This document shows positions 8,125-17,106 of a stretch of DNA of 64,000 nucleotides, one piece after another. The position numbers were made by a program, and so were the translations under genes. The stretch lies in contig CAPAOV010000002.1 of NCBI GenBank assembly GCA_948579355.1, positions 151,290 to 215,289 on the forward strand. The letters are read 5' to 3'. This DNA comes from an uncultured Eubacterium sp. (GTDB taxonomy: Bacteria > Bacillota > Clostridia > Lachnospirales > Lachnospiraceae). The notes below the pieces were generated by a model, which was not told the DNA's origin, ran no database searches, and saw only the letters and a program-made list of their open reading frames with translations. How positions within the stretch are numbered: position 1 is the first letter of the stretch; each line of letters starts with the position of its first letter.

Positions 8125-9781
8125 ATTTCATTAAATTCATCTTACGGGCAAGCAGATACATTCTTCGTCCCATAGGGAAATCAAACATTTCCTCTTTTGT
8201 AAGTCCTTTCAGTAAAAGGAACATGACAAAGTAGACGACAACGGCGGCAGCTATGGAAAACATCGTACGGATAAGATTGGAACTTATCAGAAGGCCCAGT
8301 CCTCCATAGACGGCTACTGCGGCAACGGCCATCCACAACGCTGACGATAACGGCGCCAGAAATGTCTTTGTTATCTCCAGACGGAATGTTGGCACATATC
8401 TTTTTATAGCACGTAAATTCAGCCAAAATACAACCATAGGAAAGGTAATGTTTCCTATGAGCAGAGCGTATACACCAACATTCGTACCTATCAGAAAGAA
8501 AGCGACAATCCCCACATGGAGCAATAATGAAATGGCGGAGTGTATGACCGGAAGACGCATCTTATCTATACTTTGCAGCGCCCCGCCCGTTACGTTTGAC
8601 AGTGCATAGAATACAATCGCACCGGCTCCTACGGTCATCATATGCCCCCCCAACACATAATTGGAAGAAGAAAACAACATTTTCACAATCGGCTGCCCTA
8701 AAACGGTAAGCCCCATCGCACACGGGATGGCAATAATCATATTAAATTTAATACCGGAATATATATTATATTTCCACTGCTCAACATCCTTTTCCGTATA
8801 AGCGGCCACTGCGCTCGGTATGAGCGATGACGCGATTGCCGTCGAGATGGCAATCGGCACGCTGCAGAGGAGACGGTATTTGGAGCTGTAAACGCCGACA
8901 AAACTTTTAATCGCCATCGGACTCATTCCCTGCATGCCGCAAATGGAGCCAAAGATTTTATAATCAATCAACCCGCTTATGTTATACACTGTCTGCGATA
9001 ACACAATCGGCAGAATCGTCAACAGTAAAACTTTAAACAGATATCCGGAAGAGGCATAGTTGTTTGTGCGGTCTCTCTTTTCCAATCTGGCTTGTATCGG
9101 ACGATACAGCCAATACACAAACAGCACGAGAAGCAATGCCGACGCGGCTCCCAGACAAGTTCCCAAAGTACCTCCGGCAGCTCCCCACGCCGCCTGCTGC
9201 AGATTGTCATGATTCCACTTCATAAACAGATAACTGGCAGCCACGCTCACAATGGCATTGATTATCTGCTCAATAATCTGTGAAACAGCCGTCGGTATCA
9301 TCGTTCGTTTTCCCTGAAAAAATCCCCGATAAACTCCCAACAGGGCAACAATAAAAATGGTAGGCGCCAATACCCGCAGAGGAATCTGCACTCCGGAATA
9401 TTCCGGATAAATCGTTCGTTCAATGACTCCCGCCCCGAAAAATATAAATAATCCGAAACCTCCACCGGAAAAGATAGCAAAACGCAACGCAACCGAGAGT
9501 GTCTTTCCTGTATTTCTGTGTTCATGATTCGCCTGCTGTGCTGATATAATCTTGGACAGGGCAAGCGGAAGACTATAAGAGGAAATTATGAGAATTAAAT
9601 CATAAATTTCAAATGCCACCGCATAGATACCATTTCCCTCTTCTCCTAAAATATTGGACATGGGAATACGGTACACCATGCCAATAATTCGCACGACAAG
9701 AGAGGCAATTGCAAGTATGCCGCCCTGCTTCAGAAAATCTGCGCTTCTTTTTTCATTCTTTGTGCCCAATGGATGTTTCAT
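8123..9781 (-). CDS. SpoVB/MurJ-type polysaccharide flippase (MOP superfamily)
   Basis: Integral membrane protein (552 aa, about 14 helices) of the MOP/MATE-like flippase group that includes SpoVB and MurJ. These flip lipid-linked sugar precursors; members act in peptidoglycan or spore cortex synthesis. The N-terminus GGILAIASLVVRIIGMVYRIPM is typical of the SpoVB branch. It follows the DUF3048 gene by 4 bp at the end of the rpsU-yqfC-yqfD-phoH-ybeY operon, a setting with sporulation genes that favours SpoVB over a housekeeping MurJ (inference). Confidence 0.88.
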   Translation of the reverse strand: MKHPLGTKNEKRSADFLKQGGILAIASLVVRIIGMVYRIPMSNILGEEGNGIYAVAFEIYDLILIISSYSLPLALSKIISAQQANHEHRNTGKTLSVALRFAIFSGGGFGLFIFFGAGVIERTIYPEYSGVQIPLRVLAPTIFIVALLGVYRGFFQGKRTMIPTAVSQIIEQIINAIVSVAASYLFMKWNHDNLQQAAWGAAGGTLGTCLGAASALLLVLFVYWLYRPIQARLEKRDRTNNYASSGYLFKVLLLTILPIVLSQTVYNISGLIDYKIFGSICGMQGMSPMAIKSFVGVYSSKYRLLCSVPIAISTAIASSLIPSAVAAYTEKDVEQWKYNIYSGIKFNMIIAIPCAMGLTVLGQPIVKMLFSSSNYVLGGHMMTVGAGAIVFYALSNVTGGALQSIDKMRLPVIHSAISLLLHVGIVAFFLIGTNVGVYALLIGNITFPMVVFWLNLRAIKRYVPTFRLEITKTFLAPLSSALWMAVAAVAVYGGLGLLISSNLIRTMFSIAAAVVVYFVMFLLLKGLTKEEMFDFPMGRRMYLLARKMNLMK

Positions 9782-9785
9782 CCTT

Positions 9786-10889
9786 TCACTTAATTAAATT
9801 CTTTCGATTCTTTGGATAAACTGCTATATACGTTTTACCGGGATTTACCGTCAGCAGATTACCGGTATCATCATAGTACTCCATCGTATTTGTATCTTCA
9901 TTTCTCACCCACGTGATGGAAGTCCTTTTGCCGTCTGTATAATAGTAACCGGAACCTTTATTGTTGTTGAGCGACATCGTCTGATATCCATTGCGGTCAA
10001 TATTCTTCTCGCTTACAAGCTGGATAATCACATTTTTAAACGCCAACTGTTTCTTATAATAGGTGTCCATGTGCTTTTTGTTATATTCATACTTTTTATA
10101 CACTTTTTTACCGGCGTCATATTTCATCTTACAAGTAGAATAATTAGAAAACGGTATCGTAATCTTATCTGCCTTTTTCCCTCCGGCTAATGCAGTATCC
10201 TTTTCATGGAAATTGAAATGCTTTGCCATTGCATTCTCATCCCGTTTTAATGAGTATCCGAGTTTTTTCGCTCCCTTTTTCATCTTTTCCCCGGTAGTAA
10301 ATACATTGTGGGGAGCCGCAATGTGGGAATCCCGATAATAAACAACGCCGCCTATGGCAGATAAGCCGCTGAGATTTTCTGTTCCCAGAGATTTTATCTT
10401 TGAGGTTGCATATTTGGTATGGCCGAAATGGCAGTAAATCGCGTCCCACTCCTTAGCAAACTGTACATAATAGTGTCTGGCGCTGCGGACAGAACCGATT
10501 TTTTTTATGCCCCTAACATCCTCATATACCGCCAGCATACGGGTTATACCTCCCTCCGCCAGCGCTTCGTAGATAATATCCGCTTTGGATGTTCCTGTCT
10601 GCCGCAGGAAAGCATATTCTATGTTGTTAATCATAACCGCATAACAACGCTTTTTTGCCACATCCTCTTTAATCCACTTGCCGGTAATCCGGCTCCGTAC
10701 CATGCCCTTATGAGGGTCTGCCGTCGGCGTGGGAACGGCTGTCTCCCTTACAATATTGTCTTTTTGCTGACTGCTCACCCGCTCTTCTTTCGTCTCCCGC
10801 CCCATAAACAAATATAAGAAGACCGCAAGCGCGGAAAGCGCCGCCGTCACCGACACGATAACTACCAGTTTTTTCTGTCCTGCATTCAT
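9786..10889 (-). CDS. DUF3048 (YerB-like) membrane-anchored protein
   Basis: A 367-aa extracytoplasmic protein with an N-terminal anchor helix (VVIVSVTAALSALAVFLYLF), a linker rich in Thr/Pro and the DUF3048 domain found in Bacillus YerB. Recognisable stretches are GGITRMLAVYED and KKIGSVRSARHYYV. Function is unknown. There is no lipobox, unlike YerB, which is a lipoprotein. The start is placed at 10889; the ATG 12 nt upstream overlaps the Shine-Dalgarno (ATGGAGGG). Confidence 0.85.
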   Translation of the reverse strand: MNAGQKKLVVIVSVTAALSALAVFLYLFMGRETKEERVSSQQKDNIVRETAVPTPTADPHKGMVRSRITGKWIKEDVAKKRCYAVMINNIEYAFLRQTGTSKADIIYEALAEGGITRMLAVYEDVRGIKKIGSVRSARHYYVQFAKEWDAIYCHFGHTKYATSKIKSLGTENLSGLSAIGGVVYYRDSHIAAPHNVFTTGEKMKKGAKKLGYSLKRDENAMAKHFNFHEKDTALAGGKKADKITIPFSNYSTCKMKYDAGKKVYKKYEYNKKHMDTYYKKQLAFKNVIIQLVSEKNIDRNGYQTMSLNNNKGSGYYYTDGKRTSITWVRNEDTNTMEYYDDTGNLLTVNPGKTYIAVYPKNRKNLIK

Positions 10890-10902
10890 AAATCCCTCCA
10901 TG

Positions 10903-11400
10903 TTATCGATTAATCTGCAATTCCTGCATGATTTCTTTTTGCATATCCTCCATTTGCAGCCGCTCTTCTTCTTCTATATGGTCGTAGCCGAACAAATGCA
11001 ATAAACTGTGAACTACCAAAAAAGAAAATTCCCTCAATTCTGAATGACCATACTCCTTTGCCTGTTCGCAGACAATGGCCGGGCAAATGACAATATCTCC
11101 TAACACCAGTTCTCCGGTTTCCGGCGAGAGCGTAAGCGACTGCTGAAACAATGGACCGGTAAAATCCGCCGGCTCATCGTATTCCATCATCGGAAAACTG
11201 AGCACATCGGTCGGCCGGTCAACATTGCGAAATTCTTTATTGAGACGATATATTTCCTCTTTCTCTACAAGCGTAACGCTGACTTCCGTCTCAAACGGAC
11301 AGGATACCCGCTTCCCAACATAGGCTGCCAGCTTGTCCAACTGCCCGCGCACGGAAAAATCAAAACGATATCCACCCTCATCTTCTAAGTAAATGGTCAT
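10903..11400 (-). CDS. ybeY: Endoribonuclease YbeY (rRNA maturation)
   Basis: Single-strand endoribonuclease (165 aa) needed for 16S rRNA 3'-end maturation and ribosome quality control. The zinc site HSLLHLFGYDH spans His131, His135 and His141. The conserved DRPTDVLSFP precedes it. The gene overlaps phoH by 4 bp (ATGA), the usual phoH-ybeY pair. Confidence 0.96.
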   Translation of the reverse strand: MTIYLEDEGGYRFDFSVRGQLDKLAAYVGKRVSCPFETEVSVTLVEKEEIYRLNKEFRNVDRPTDVLSFPMMEYDEPADFTGPLFQQSLTLSPETGELVLGDIVICPAIVCEQAKEYGHSELREFSFLVVHSLLHLFGYDHIEEEERLQMEDMQKEIMQELQINR

Positions 11401-12413
11401 TTTTTACCTGCTTTCGTTGTTCCTTTATAGTTCTTTTTCCTTGACTCCCGATAGGCCTCGCGCGCCTCGTATTTTTCATAGGCGTGAACAATTTTCTGCA
11501 CTAACGGATGGCGGACAACATCTTTATTCGTCAAATAGCTGAAACCGATATCCTCTACCTGCTGCAGTACTACAGAAGCCTGTTCCAAACCGGACTGGGT
11601 ATGAAATGGCAGGTCTTTCTGCGATAAGTCGCCGGTAATGACAACTTTTGAGCCAAACCCGATACGGGTCAGAAACATTTTCATCTGTGCCGGCGTCGTA
11701 TTTTGTGCCTCGTCGAGAATAATAAACGCATTGTCCAGCGTCCGCCCCCGCATATAGGCCAGTGGCGCCACTTCAATTAATCCTTTTTCTGAATTTTTTA
11801 TAAAACTGTCCGCTCCCATAATCTGATACAGGGCATCGTACAGTGGACGCAGATACGGGTCGATTTTACTCTGCAAATCGCCGGGGAGAAAGCCGAGGTT
11901 TTCTCCAGCTTCTATGGCCGGACGCGTCAGAATAATTTTACTCACCTCATCATTCTTAAACGCCTGTATCGCCATCGCCATGGCAAGATACGTCTTACCG
12001 GTGCCGGCCGGCCCGATACCAAAGACCATCATTTTATCACGGATATGCTGAACATACTTTTGCTGTCCCAGTGTTTTCGGTTTAATCGGTTTCCCCTGTA
12101 CGGTATATCCGACCAAATCTTTATCAATGGCTGCCAGAGATACTTCCGTATGCTCCTTTGCCGCCATTAAAAGATACTCTACATTTTGTTCTGTTATCGT
12201 ATTTCCACGCTCCGATAATTGCAGCAATTCACGGAAAATGCGTTTTGCCTCTGCGGTTGATTTTTCATCGCCAAGTATTTTTACCGTACCATCCCGTAAA
12301 ATAACATTTACCGAAAGAACCTTTTCTATTTTTTTAATATGACAGTCTAGTCCGCCAAAAATATTACGCTCATGTTCTACCGGAATCTCCAGAGTTATTT
12401 CCTGTTTCTCCAT
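11397..12413 (-). CDS. phoH: PhoH family ATPase
   Basis: Cytosolic P-loop ATPase (338 aa) of the PhoH family, probably an RNA-related NTPase. A small N-terminal KH-like part is followed by Walker A GPAGTGKTYLA and Walker B FIILDEAQN. The start MEKQEITLEI at 12413 lies within the end of yqfD (44-bp overlap). A longer basic in-frame extension upstream is translation of yqfD sequence in another frame and is rejected. It clusters with ybeY as in most Firmicutes. Confidence 0.95.
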   Translation of the reverse strand: MEKQEITLEIPVEHERNIFGGLDCHIKKIEKVLSVNVILRDGTVKILGDEKSTAEAKRIFRELLQLSERGNTITEQNVEYLLMAAKEHTEVSLAAIDKDLVGYTVQGKPIKPKTLGQQKYVQHIRDKMMVFGIGPAGTGKTYLAMAMAIQAFKNDEVSKIILTRPAIEAGENLGFLPGDLQSKIDPYLRPLYDALYQIMGADSFIKNSEKGLIEVAPLAYMRGRTLDNAFIILDEAQNTTPAQMKMFLTRIGFGSKVVITGDLSQKDLPFHTQSGLEQASVVLQQVEDIGFSYLTNKDVVRHPLVQKIVHAYEKYEAREAYRESRKKNYKGTTKAGKK

Positions 12414-13638
12414 CTGCCTCTTCCTCTTCCTTCTTTTCCACTTGCCATTCCTTTTCCTGAATGTATTTTTTCTTTGTATCCTCACATAAGTAGCCGATAC
12501 GACCGACTAATTCCCATGTCGATGCATTTTTCTTTTTCATCTGTGCCGTGTGGGACAATACTTTATGTCCATCAGATGCAATCTCCCTTTTTATCCGGTT
12601 ATAGCATTCCGCACCTGCCTTTTGCAGTTGTTTTTCATTCATGGAAACAGTTTTCCACTCGTACTCCCGACATTCATATTGCTCCATTGATACACAAAAA
12701 GAAAAGGGATATAGCTTCTTATCCAGCATTTTCGAACTCATTATATCATAGTTATATGAATTATTAAACCGTTTGAACGGATTTTTTAAAGAAATACTTG
12801 TATCCCCTAATTGCCAGTCATATACTCTTATTTTTCTGCCGGTATATTCTTTTATCTTCTTTTTTACCGGAACTGCCTCACTCAAGTTTCTTTCCGCATA
12901 TATTTTAACGGTTCCTTTCGCCGCCACAGGCGTCTTTTCGATTATCTGGTCGCTATCGTCTGTAATTGGGACGATTCCGTTAATCAAAATCTGACCTTTT
13001 TTTACTTTCTGGCCTTTTTTGACGGCAGCCAGTCCACGGTTGACGGAAATTTCCCGAACAATGCCGTCTCTTGGAGCAACCAGATGACACGGCTTTTGCT
13101 CCGATTGCCTTGGCACAAGCTTTTCTGCCTCTTTAATTGATATAACAAGATGGCTTCCTTTCTCCTCCGCCGAAACCCAACTGATATCGGAATAACGCTC
13201 CCTTATGCTTTTTTCAATGTCGTCGCAAAATAAACGGCTCCTCTTCATTCCCCTATGTACGCCCATCTCATTCACCGCTTTTAACAATGTCTCTTTTGTA
13301 TAGGTACTCTGCCCCTGAAAGGAAATCTCCCAGACAAAAGACGACATAACTGCAAGCAGAATCAAAAAAAACAGAAAGCCGGAAGAAAACGTCCAATTTT
13401 TTATCAGCCAATGCCACAAAAAAGGAATCCCCGCTTTCTTTTCTATATGAGGCCGGATTTTTGTTTTCTTTACAAGCGCTTTCGTTTGTTTAAAATCTTT
13501 TACATATAAGCAAAAACAAATCCGTTCTTCTTTCTCCACCTGCCACAAATCAATATTGTGATGCCGGCACATATTCATAAACCGCTCCCAAGAGCCCCTG
13601 TCGGACGAGCATCTCAGATAACCACGTAGCCACTTCAG
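12370..13638 (-). CDS. yqfD: Sporulation protein YqfD, probable non-AUG start
   Basis: Membrane protein (422 aa from the proposed start) required at sporulation in relatives. One helix lies near residues 85-107 (FLFFLILLAVMSSFVWEISF) with a large extracytoplasmic domain. Family alignment needs the residues WLRGYLRCSSDRGSWERF, which precede the first ATG (13578) in frame. The only start with good spacing is CTG 13636-13638, 7 nt after GGGGG; ATT 13642-13644 is another choice. It lies 12 bp after yqfC, with GGGGG directly after the yqfC stop. Confidence 0.85.
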   Translation of the reverse strand: MKWLRGYLRCSSDRGSWERFMNMCRHHNIDLWQVEKEERICFCLYVKDFKQTKALVKKTKIRPHIEKKAGIPFLWHWLIKNWTFSSGFLFFLILLAVMSSFVWEISFQGQSTYTKETLLKAVNEMGVHRGMKRSRLFCDDIEKSIRERYSDISWVSAEEKGSHLVISIKEAEKLVPRQSEQKPCHLVAPRDGIVREISVNRGLAAVKKGQKVKKGQILINGIVPITDDSDQIIEKTPVAAKGTVKIYAERNLSEAVPVKKKIKEYTGRKIRVYDWQLGDTSISLKNPFKRFNNSYNYDIMSSKMLDKKLYPFSFCVSMEQYECREYEWKTVSMNEKQLQKAGAECYNRIKREIASDGHKVLSHTAQMKKKNASTWELVGRIGYLCEDTKKKYIQEKEWQVEKKEEEEADGETGNNSGDSGRT

Positions 13639-13650
13639 GTCAATTCCCCC

Positions 13651-13908
13651 TTATGTTTGAACATATTGTACAAGGTTAATTTCGCCCTGTATCTTGCAAT
13701 CATCCTGAGTAAACCGCTCAATCTTCAGTCGTTCTCCCTGAAACAATAACTTTATATGTTTTCCCTGCAATTTTATCTGCTCTGGCGAATAGTCGATAAT
13801 TGATTTGTAATTTTCCACCAGTGCCATGTGCTTTCCATACATATTTACAACGGTAGCCCCCTCTAAAATATCCGGAGACAAATTTAACTTTTCTGAAACA
13901 GTACGCAT
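13651..13908 (-). CDS. yqfC: Sporulation protein YqfC (YabP/YqfC family)
   Basis: A small protein (85 aa) of the YabP/YqfC family, conserved in spore formers. Typical features are NLSPDILEGATVVNMYGKHM and the C-terminal KIQGEINLVQYV. The start MRTVSEKLNL at 13908 follows GAGGTGCAGG; 44 further in-frame residues upstream have no ribosome site and no similarity. The gene lies between rpsU and yqfD. Confidence 0.9.
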   Translation of the reverse strand: MRTVSEKLNLSPDILEGATVVNMYGKHMALVENYKSIIDYSPEQIKLQGKHIKLLFQGERLKIERFTQDDCKIQGEINLVQYVQT

Positions 13909-14048
13909 CCTGCACCTCAGCACTTTTCTTTTATTATATGCCGTCACTACGATACGGTTACCGGTACACCATAAATTAAATTTTGCTAGACGACAAGAAA
14001 AAGTCTGTTTCCATAATTGTATGAAAACAGACTTTCTCATATGTGCTA

Positions 14049-14225
14049 TTATTTGTATTTTCTTTTACGAGCTGCTTCAGACTTTTTCTTACGTCTTACA
14101 CTAGGTTTTTCATAATGCTCTCTCTTGCGAATCTCTTGTTGGATTCCAGCTTTTGCACAGTTTCTCTTGAAACGACGCAATGCACTGTCTAAGGATTCGT
14201 TTTCTTTTACTGTTACACTAGACAT
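14049..14225 (-). CDS. rpsU: 30S ribosomal protein S21
   Basis: Ribosomal protein S21 (58 aa). It begins MSSVTVKENESLDSALRRFK and ends KKKSEAARKRKYK, a textbook match. It heads the rpsU-yqfC-yqfD-phoH-ybeY run behind a near-consensus promoter. Downstream genes are likely expressed by read-through; no terminator is visible before yqfC. Confidence 0.97.
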   Translation of the reverse strand: MSSVTVKENESLDSALRRFKRNCAKAGIQQEIRKREHYEKPSVRRKKKSEAARKRKYK

Positions 14226-14303
14226 ACTATCACACCTTACCTCCCTCCAGTTGCAGATTGTGCTTCAATACAACTGATTGGGTATTTTTTCGCACTAATA
14301 AAT

Positions 14304-14331
14304 ATTATACCATATTTTTCCCATACGTCAA
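14304..14331 (-). promoter_or_regulatory. Promoter of rpsU operon
   Basis: Minus strand TTGACG (14326-14331), 16-bp spacer, TATAAT (14304-14309), about 80 bp upstream of the rpsU start. This is one of the best promoter matches in the window. Confidence 0.85.
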
Positions 14332-14386
14332 CCTTTTTAATAATTAAATTTGGTATGCGAATAATTTTTTATCAAATCCGTCTCTC

Positions 14387-14692
14387 TTAAACCAAACCGG
14401 CTAAAAGCGCACCCGCTACCGCACCAATGGCAACTACAATGAGCCCCAAATCAAAAAAAGCAAAAATAAGAGCAATCATTGTTCCCACTACACTTGTGAC
14501 AACATTTCCGGTCGCTGTAAAAATAGCCGGAAAAGTCAGGGCTGCCAATACTGCATAAGGAACATAGAATAAAAATGATTTTATAAAAACGGACGTTATT
14601 TTTTTTCGCAATACCGTAATCGGCAAGACGCGAATAAGATATGTAATGCCCGCCATAATTGCCAGACAAATCAACATCTGCGTTACGTTCAT
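14387..14692 (-). CDS. azlD: AzlD family branched-chain amino acid exporter subunit
   Basis: Small four-helix membrane protein (101 aa) that pairs with AzlC to export branched-chain amino acids. The family signature TYLIRVLPITVLRKKI is present. The start at 14692 follows GGAGGTAAAC; the ATG 12 nt upstream is part of that Shine-Dalgarno. It is separated from azlC by an inserted structured repeat of about 150 bp; without the repeat the gap would be about 25 bp. Confidence 0.92.
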   Translation of the reverse strand: MNVTQMLICLAIMAGITYLIRVLPITVLRKKITSVFIKSFLFYVPYAVLAALTFPAIFTATGNVVTSVVGTMIALIFAFFDLGLIVVAIGAVAGALLAGLV

Positions 14693-14715
14693 GTTTACCT
14701 CCATTCTGGACAGCT

Positions 14716-14865
14716 ACACTACTCTCCATTCCGAAGCGTAGCGGAGGAAGTACGAGCAAAAAGCAGCGTAGCTGTTTTTGCTCTGTACATCAATACTATT
14801 TGTGACGCTTCGGCACAAATAGTGGTGTGAAAAATAAGCTATCGAGCTTATTTTTCACACTACTC
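14716..14865. repeat. Structured intergenic repeat, copy 1 (between azlC and azlD)
   Basis: A 132-bp unit bracketed by the 9-bp direct repeat ACACTACTC (14716-14724 and 14857-14865). It contains hairpin H1 at 14750-14788, H2 with 10-bp arms 14795-14804/14814-14823 and loop ACGCTTCGG, and H3 with perfect 16-bp arms 14825-14840/14845-14860. The H2 loop is the exact reverse complement of CCGAAGCGT at 14731-14739. A second copy is at 57833-57989. The azlC stop codon lies inside the right direct repeat, consistent with insertion plus target duplication (inference). Confidence 0.85.
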
Positions 14866-15549
14866 CTCAACTGGTTTTACTACTGCCCCTATTGCCGCTG
14901 CCAGTACCGCAGCAAGAATCACCTGAAAGCCCTTGGAAATCTGATTTAGTACCGGTGTTACGCGCATCACGCACACAGCCGCGACAGCCAGCAGTATAAC
15001 AAGTGCAATCGCCCAATTTTTGCGCGCCGGCGGAACGATAATCGCAATAAACATCGCATACAGCCCCAGCTCCATGGCGCTTGACAAAGCTGCCGGCATT
15101 ACGTGGGAAGCCAGCGCCCCTAAAAGTGTTCCCATCGTCCATCCGGCAACCGGCAAAGAAATTAGCCCATACATATAACGTGCCGAAATTTCCGTCGGCT
15201 CAGTTGATGCAACGGCAAATATTTCATCCGTAATTCCAAAACCGACAGCCATTCGTTGTAATAGTCTTGTCTCCTTTTTCAACTTTTGCGATAAGGCCAG
15301 TGACATAAGAAGATAGCGGATATTAATGACAAACGTAGCAACCGCCAGTTCTAAATAACTTGCCTGCGCTATCATTAATGTTGCTCCGGCAAATTGCCCT
15401 GCCGATGTCAGATTGGTAAATGACATCAGGACGGCAATCCACGCCGGTATTCCTCCGTTGGTTGCTTTGACGCCAAAAGTAAAGGAAACAGATAAATAGC
15501 CGACGGCAATTGGAAGACCTTTTCTCAATCCCCTGACAAATTCTTTCAT
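14860..15549 (-). CDS. azlC: AzlC family branched-chain amino acid exporter
   Basis: Integral membrane protein (229 aa) of the AzlC family, forming with AzlD an exporter of branched-chain amino acids. The early segment GLPIAVGYLSVSFTFGVKA and the middle ADEIFA-like stretch (GITDEIFAVASTEP) fit the family. The start at 15549 is chosen because the ATG 12 nt upstream sits in the GGAATGGAG ribosome site. The stop TAG touches hairpin H3 of the downstream repeat, which might modulate azlD expression. Confidence 0.92.
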   Translation of the reverse strand: MKEFVRGLRKGLPIAVGYLSVSFTFGVKATNGGIPAWIAVLMSFTNLTSAGQFAGATLMIAQASYLELAVATFVINIRYLLMSLALSQKLKKETRLLQRMAVGFGITDEIFAVASTEPTEISARYMYGLISLPVAGWTMGTLLGALASHVMPAALSSAMELGLYAMFIAIIVPPARKNWAIALVILLAVAAVCVMRVTPVLNQISKGFQVILAAVLAAAIGAVVKPVEE

Positions 15550-15568
15550 ACTAGTCTCCATTCCGACT

Positions 15569-16597
15569 TTATTTTAATTCCATCTGTATCTGCACTGCAT
15601 TTCCACAGACGCTGACCGTTGCCATCGCCCCGCTTATAAGCGGCATGGATGGGGCAACATGTCCAATATCCATATCCATTAAAACCGGAACTCCGTATTC
15701 TTCCAGAACACCACAAACGGCCTCATACTGGTCAAGCCCCATCATCGGTTCATCATACCGCGCCGGACGTCCAATTAGAAAACCTTTTGCATATTGAAAC
15801 CATCCCGCTTCTTTCAAATGCCACAAAGAACGCCGCATATCCATTACATTTAAGTCACAGGCTTCCAAAAACCATATGAAACCATCTTCTTTATACTTAT
15901 TGACAAAAGAGTCCGACACCTTGTCAAATCTCGTTCCGACAATATTGTTCAGGCAGTCCAGACATCCTCCTATCAAACGCCCCTCCATCGTGAGCGACTC
16001 CGTTTCCGGTCTCTTGATGAGTGTAAACGGCTCCGTTACATGGTACGGCTCTAACGGATGTTCCTCGTCTTTGCGTGACTCTTTTTCCCACAGGGGATAG
16101 TTTTGTACCATCGTTTGTTTCCCCTGAAGCAGACAATATGCATCCTCAATCGACTCATGCCACGGCTCCATGCCAAAAGAAGCGGCATTCGGGCCATAGA
16201 CCGCCGCCGTATCAGCAATTGTCGTCAGCAGAAAAGTTAAATTCGTATTGTCGGAATATCCCATAAACCATTTTGGCTTTGCATCTGCCAGTACACAAAA
16301 ATCAATATAACTGATAACTTCACACATTAATTCTCCGCCGCCGCAGGACAGCAGGGCAGAAAGCCCGCTATCCAGATAGGCAGACATAAATTCTTCGGCA
16401 CATTTCTTTGGCGTACTGCTAATACCAATCCCATCGTCGGCATAACAATTCGGTCCCAGTTTCGTTTTAAAACCTTTCTTTTCCCAAACCTGTAAACTGT
16501 GATTAAAAGCAGTACGATACGGCTCGACTGCACATCCAAACGACGGTGCAACAAAACCGATAGTATCGCCTTGTCGGATAAACGGTGGAAACTTCAT
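15569..16597 (-). CDS. S66 family LD-carboxypeptidase (LdcA/MccF-like)
   Basis: Serine peptidase of family S66 (342 aa). Members remove D-Ala from muropeptide tetrapeptides or cleave microcin C. The nucleophile is Ser115 in GYSDNT; the catalytic Glu lies in FLEACDLN and the His in DIGHVAPSMPL. The long mid-section resembles the MccF branch, so a self-immunity or detoxification role is possible. There is no signal peptide, so it acts in the cytoplasm. Confidence 0.88.
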   Translation of the reverse strand: MKFPPFIRQGDTIGFVAPSFGCAVEPYRTAFNHSLQVWEKKGFKTKLGPNCYADDGIGISSTPKKCAEEFMSAYLDSGLSALLSCGGGELMCEVISYIDFCVLADAKPKWFMGYSDNTNLTFLLTTIADTAAVYGPNAASFGMEPWHESIEDAYCLLQGKQTMVQNYPLWEKESRKDEEHPLEPYHVTEPFTLIKRPETESLTMEGRLIGGCLDCLNNIVGTRFDKVSDSFVNKYKEDGFIWFLEACDLNVMDMRRSLWHLKEAGWFQYAKGFLIGRPARYDEPMMGLDQYEAVCGVLEEYGVPVLMDMDIGHVAPSMPLISGAMATVSVCGNAVQIQMELK

Positions 16598-16652
16598 GGC
16601 TTCATTTTCTCCTTTTCTAAATTCTTTCCCTGAAACAAACAGTTATTATGAA

Positions 16653-17063
16653 TCAAACGGATGCCGGCATAAACACTCTGTAAAATTCAGGGGCTGCTTT
16701 CTTCAGATTCAGCGGTTTCCCTCTGCCATCCAGAAAGCAATGGCTGCTCTCCCCCGTGCAACGAAGTTCATTTGTCTCACGTTCTCTCACTTCATATGAC
16801 AGAATAAGGCGCAAACCGTTAAATTTCTCAATTTGGGGAATTATCTTTACGACTTCCCCGAATTTTGTCATTAGATGATACTGGCAGGAAACGGACAAAA
16901 CCGGACAGATAATTCCTTTTTCCTCCATCTTTTCATAACCGAACCCCTGCTCTTCCATCATCGCAATCCGGCACTCTTCAAACCAGCGGATATAATTAGA
17001 ATGATGTACTACCCTCATCTGGTCTGTTTCATAATATTGAACTTTATGCTCATAAACCATCAT
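16653..17063 (-). CDS. Hotdog-fold acyl-CoA thioesterase (YbgC/FadM family)
   Basis: A 136-aa thioesterase of the 4-hydroxybenzoyl-CoA thioesterase family. The active-site segment YYETDQMRVVHHSNYIRWFE carries the family Asp and the following H-x-x-Y-x-x-W-F-E pattern. It presumably hydrolyses an acyl-CoA or acyl-ACP; the substrate cannot be read from sequence. It stands between the LD-carboxypeptidase and the CotH gene. Confidence 0.88.
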   Translation of the reverse strand: MMVYEHKVQYYETDQMRVVHHSNYIRWFEECRIAMMEEQGFGYEKMEEKGIICPVLSVSCQYHLMTKFGEVVKIIPQIEKFNGLRLILSYEVRERETNELRCTGESSHCFLDGRGKPLNLKKAAPEFYRVFMPASV

Positions 17064-17106
17064 CGTTCCCGCTCTCCTCTGACTGTCTTACAAAACAATA
17101 TAGAAC

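Noticed and set aside
14451..14759. Open frame of about 100 codons over azlD and the repeat
   Set aside because: Out of frame with azlD; its first part is translation of repeat sequence, and azlD is the clear family match.
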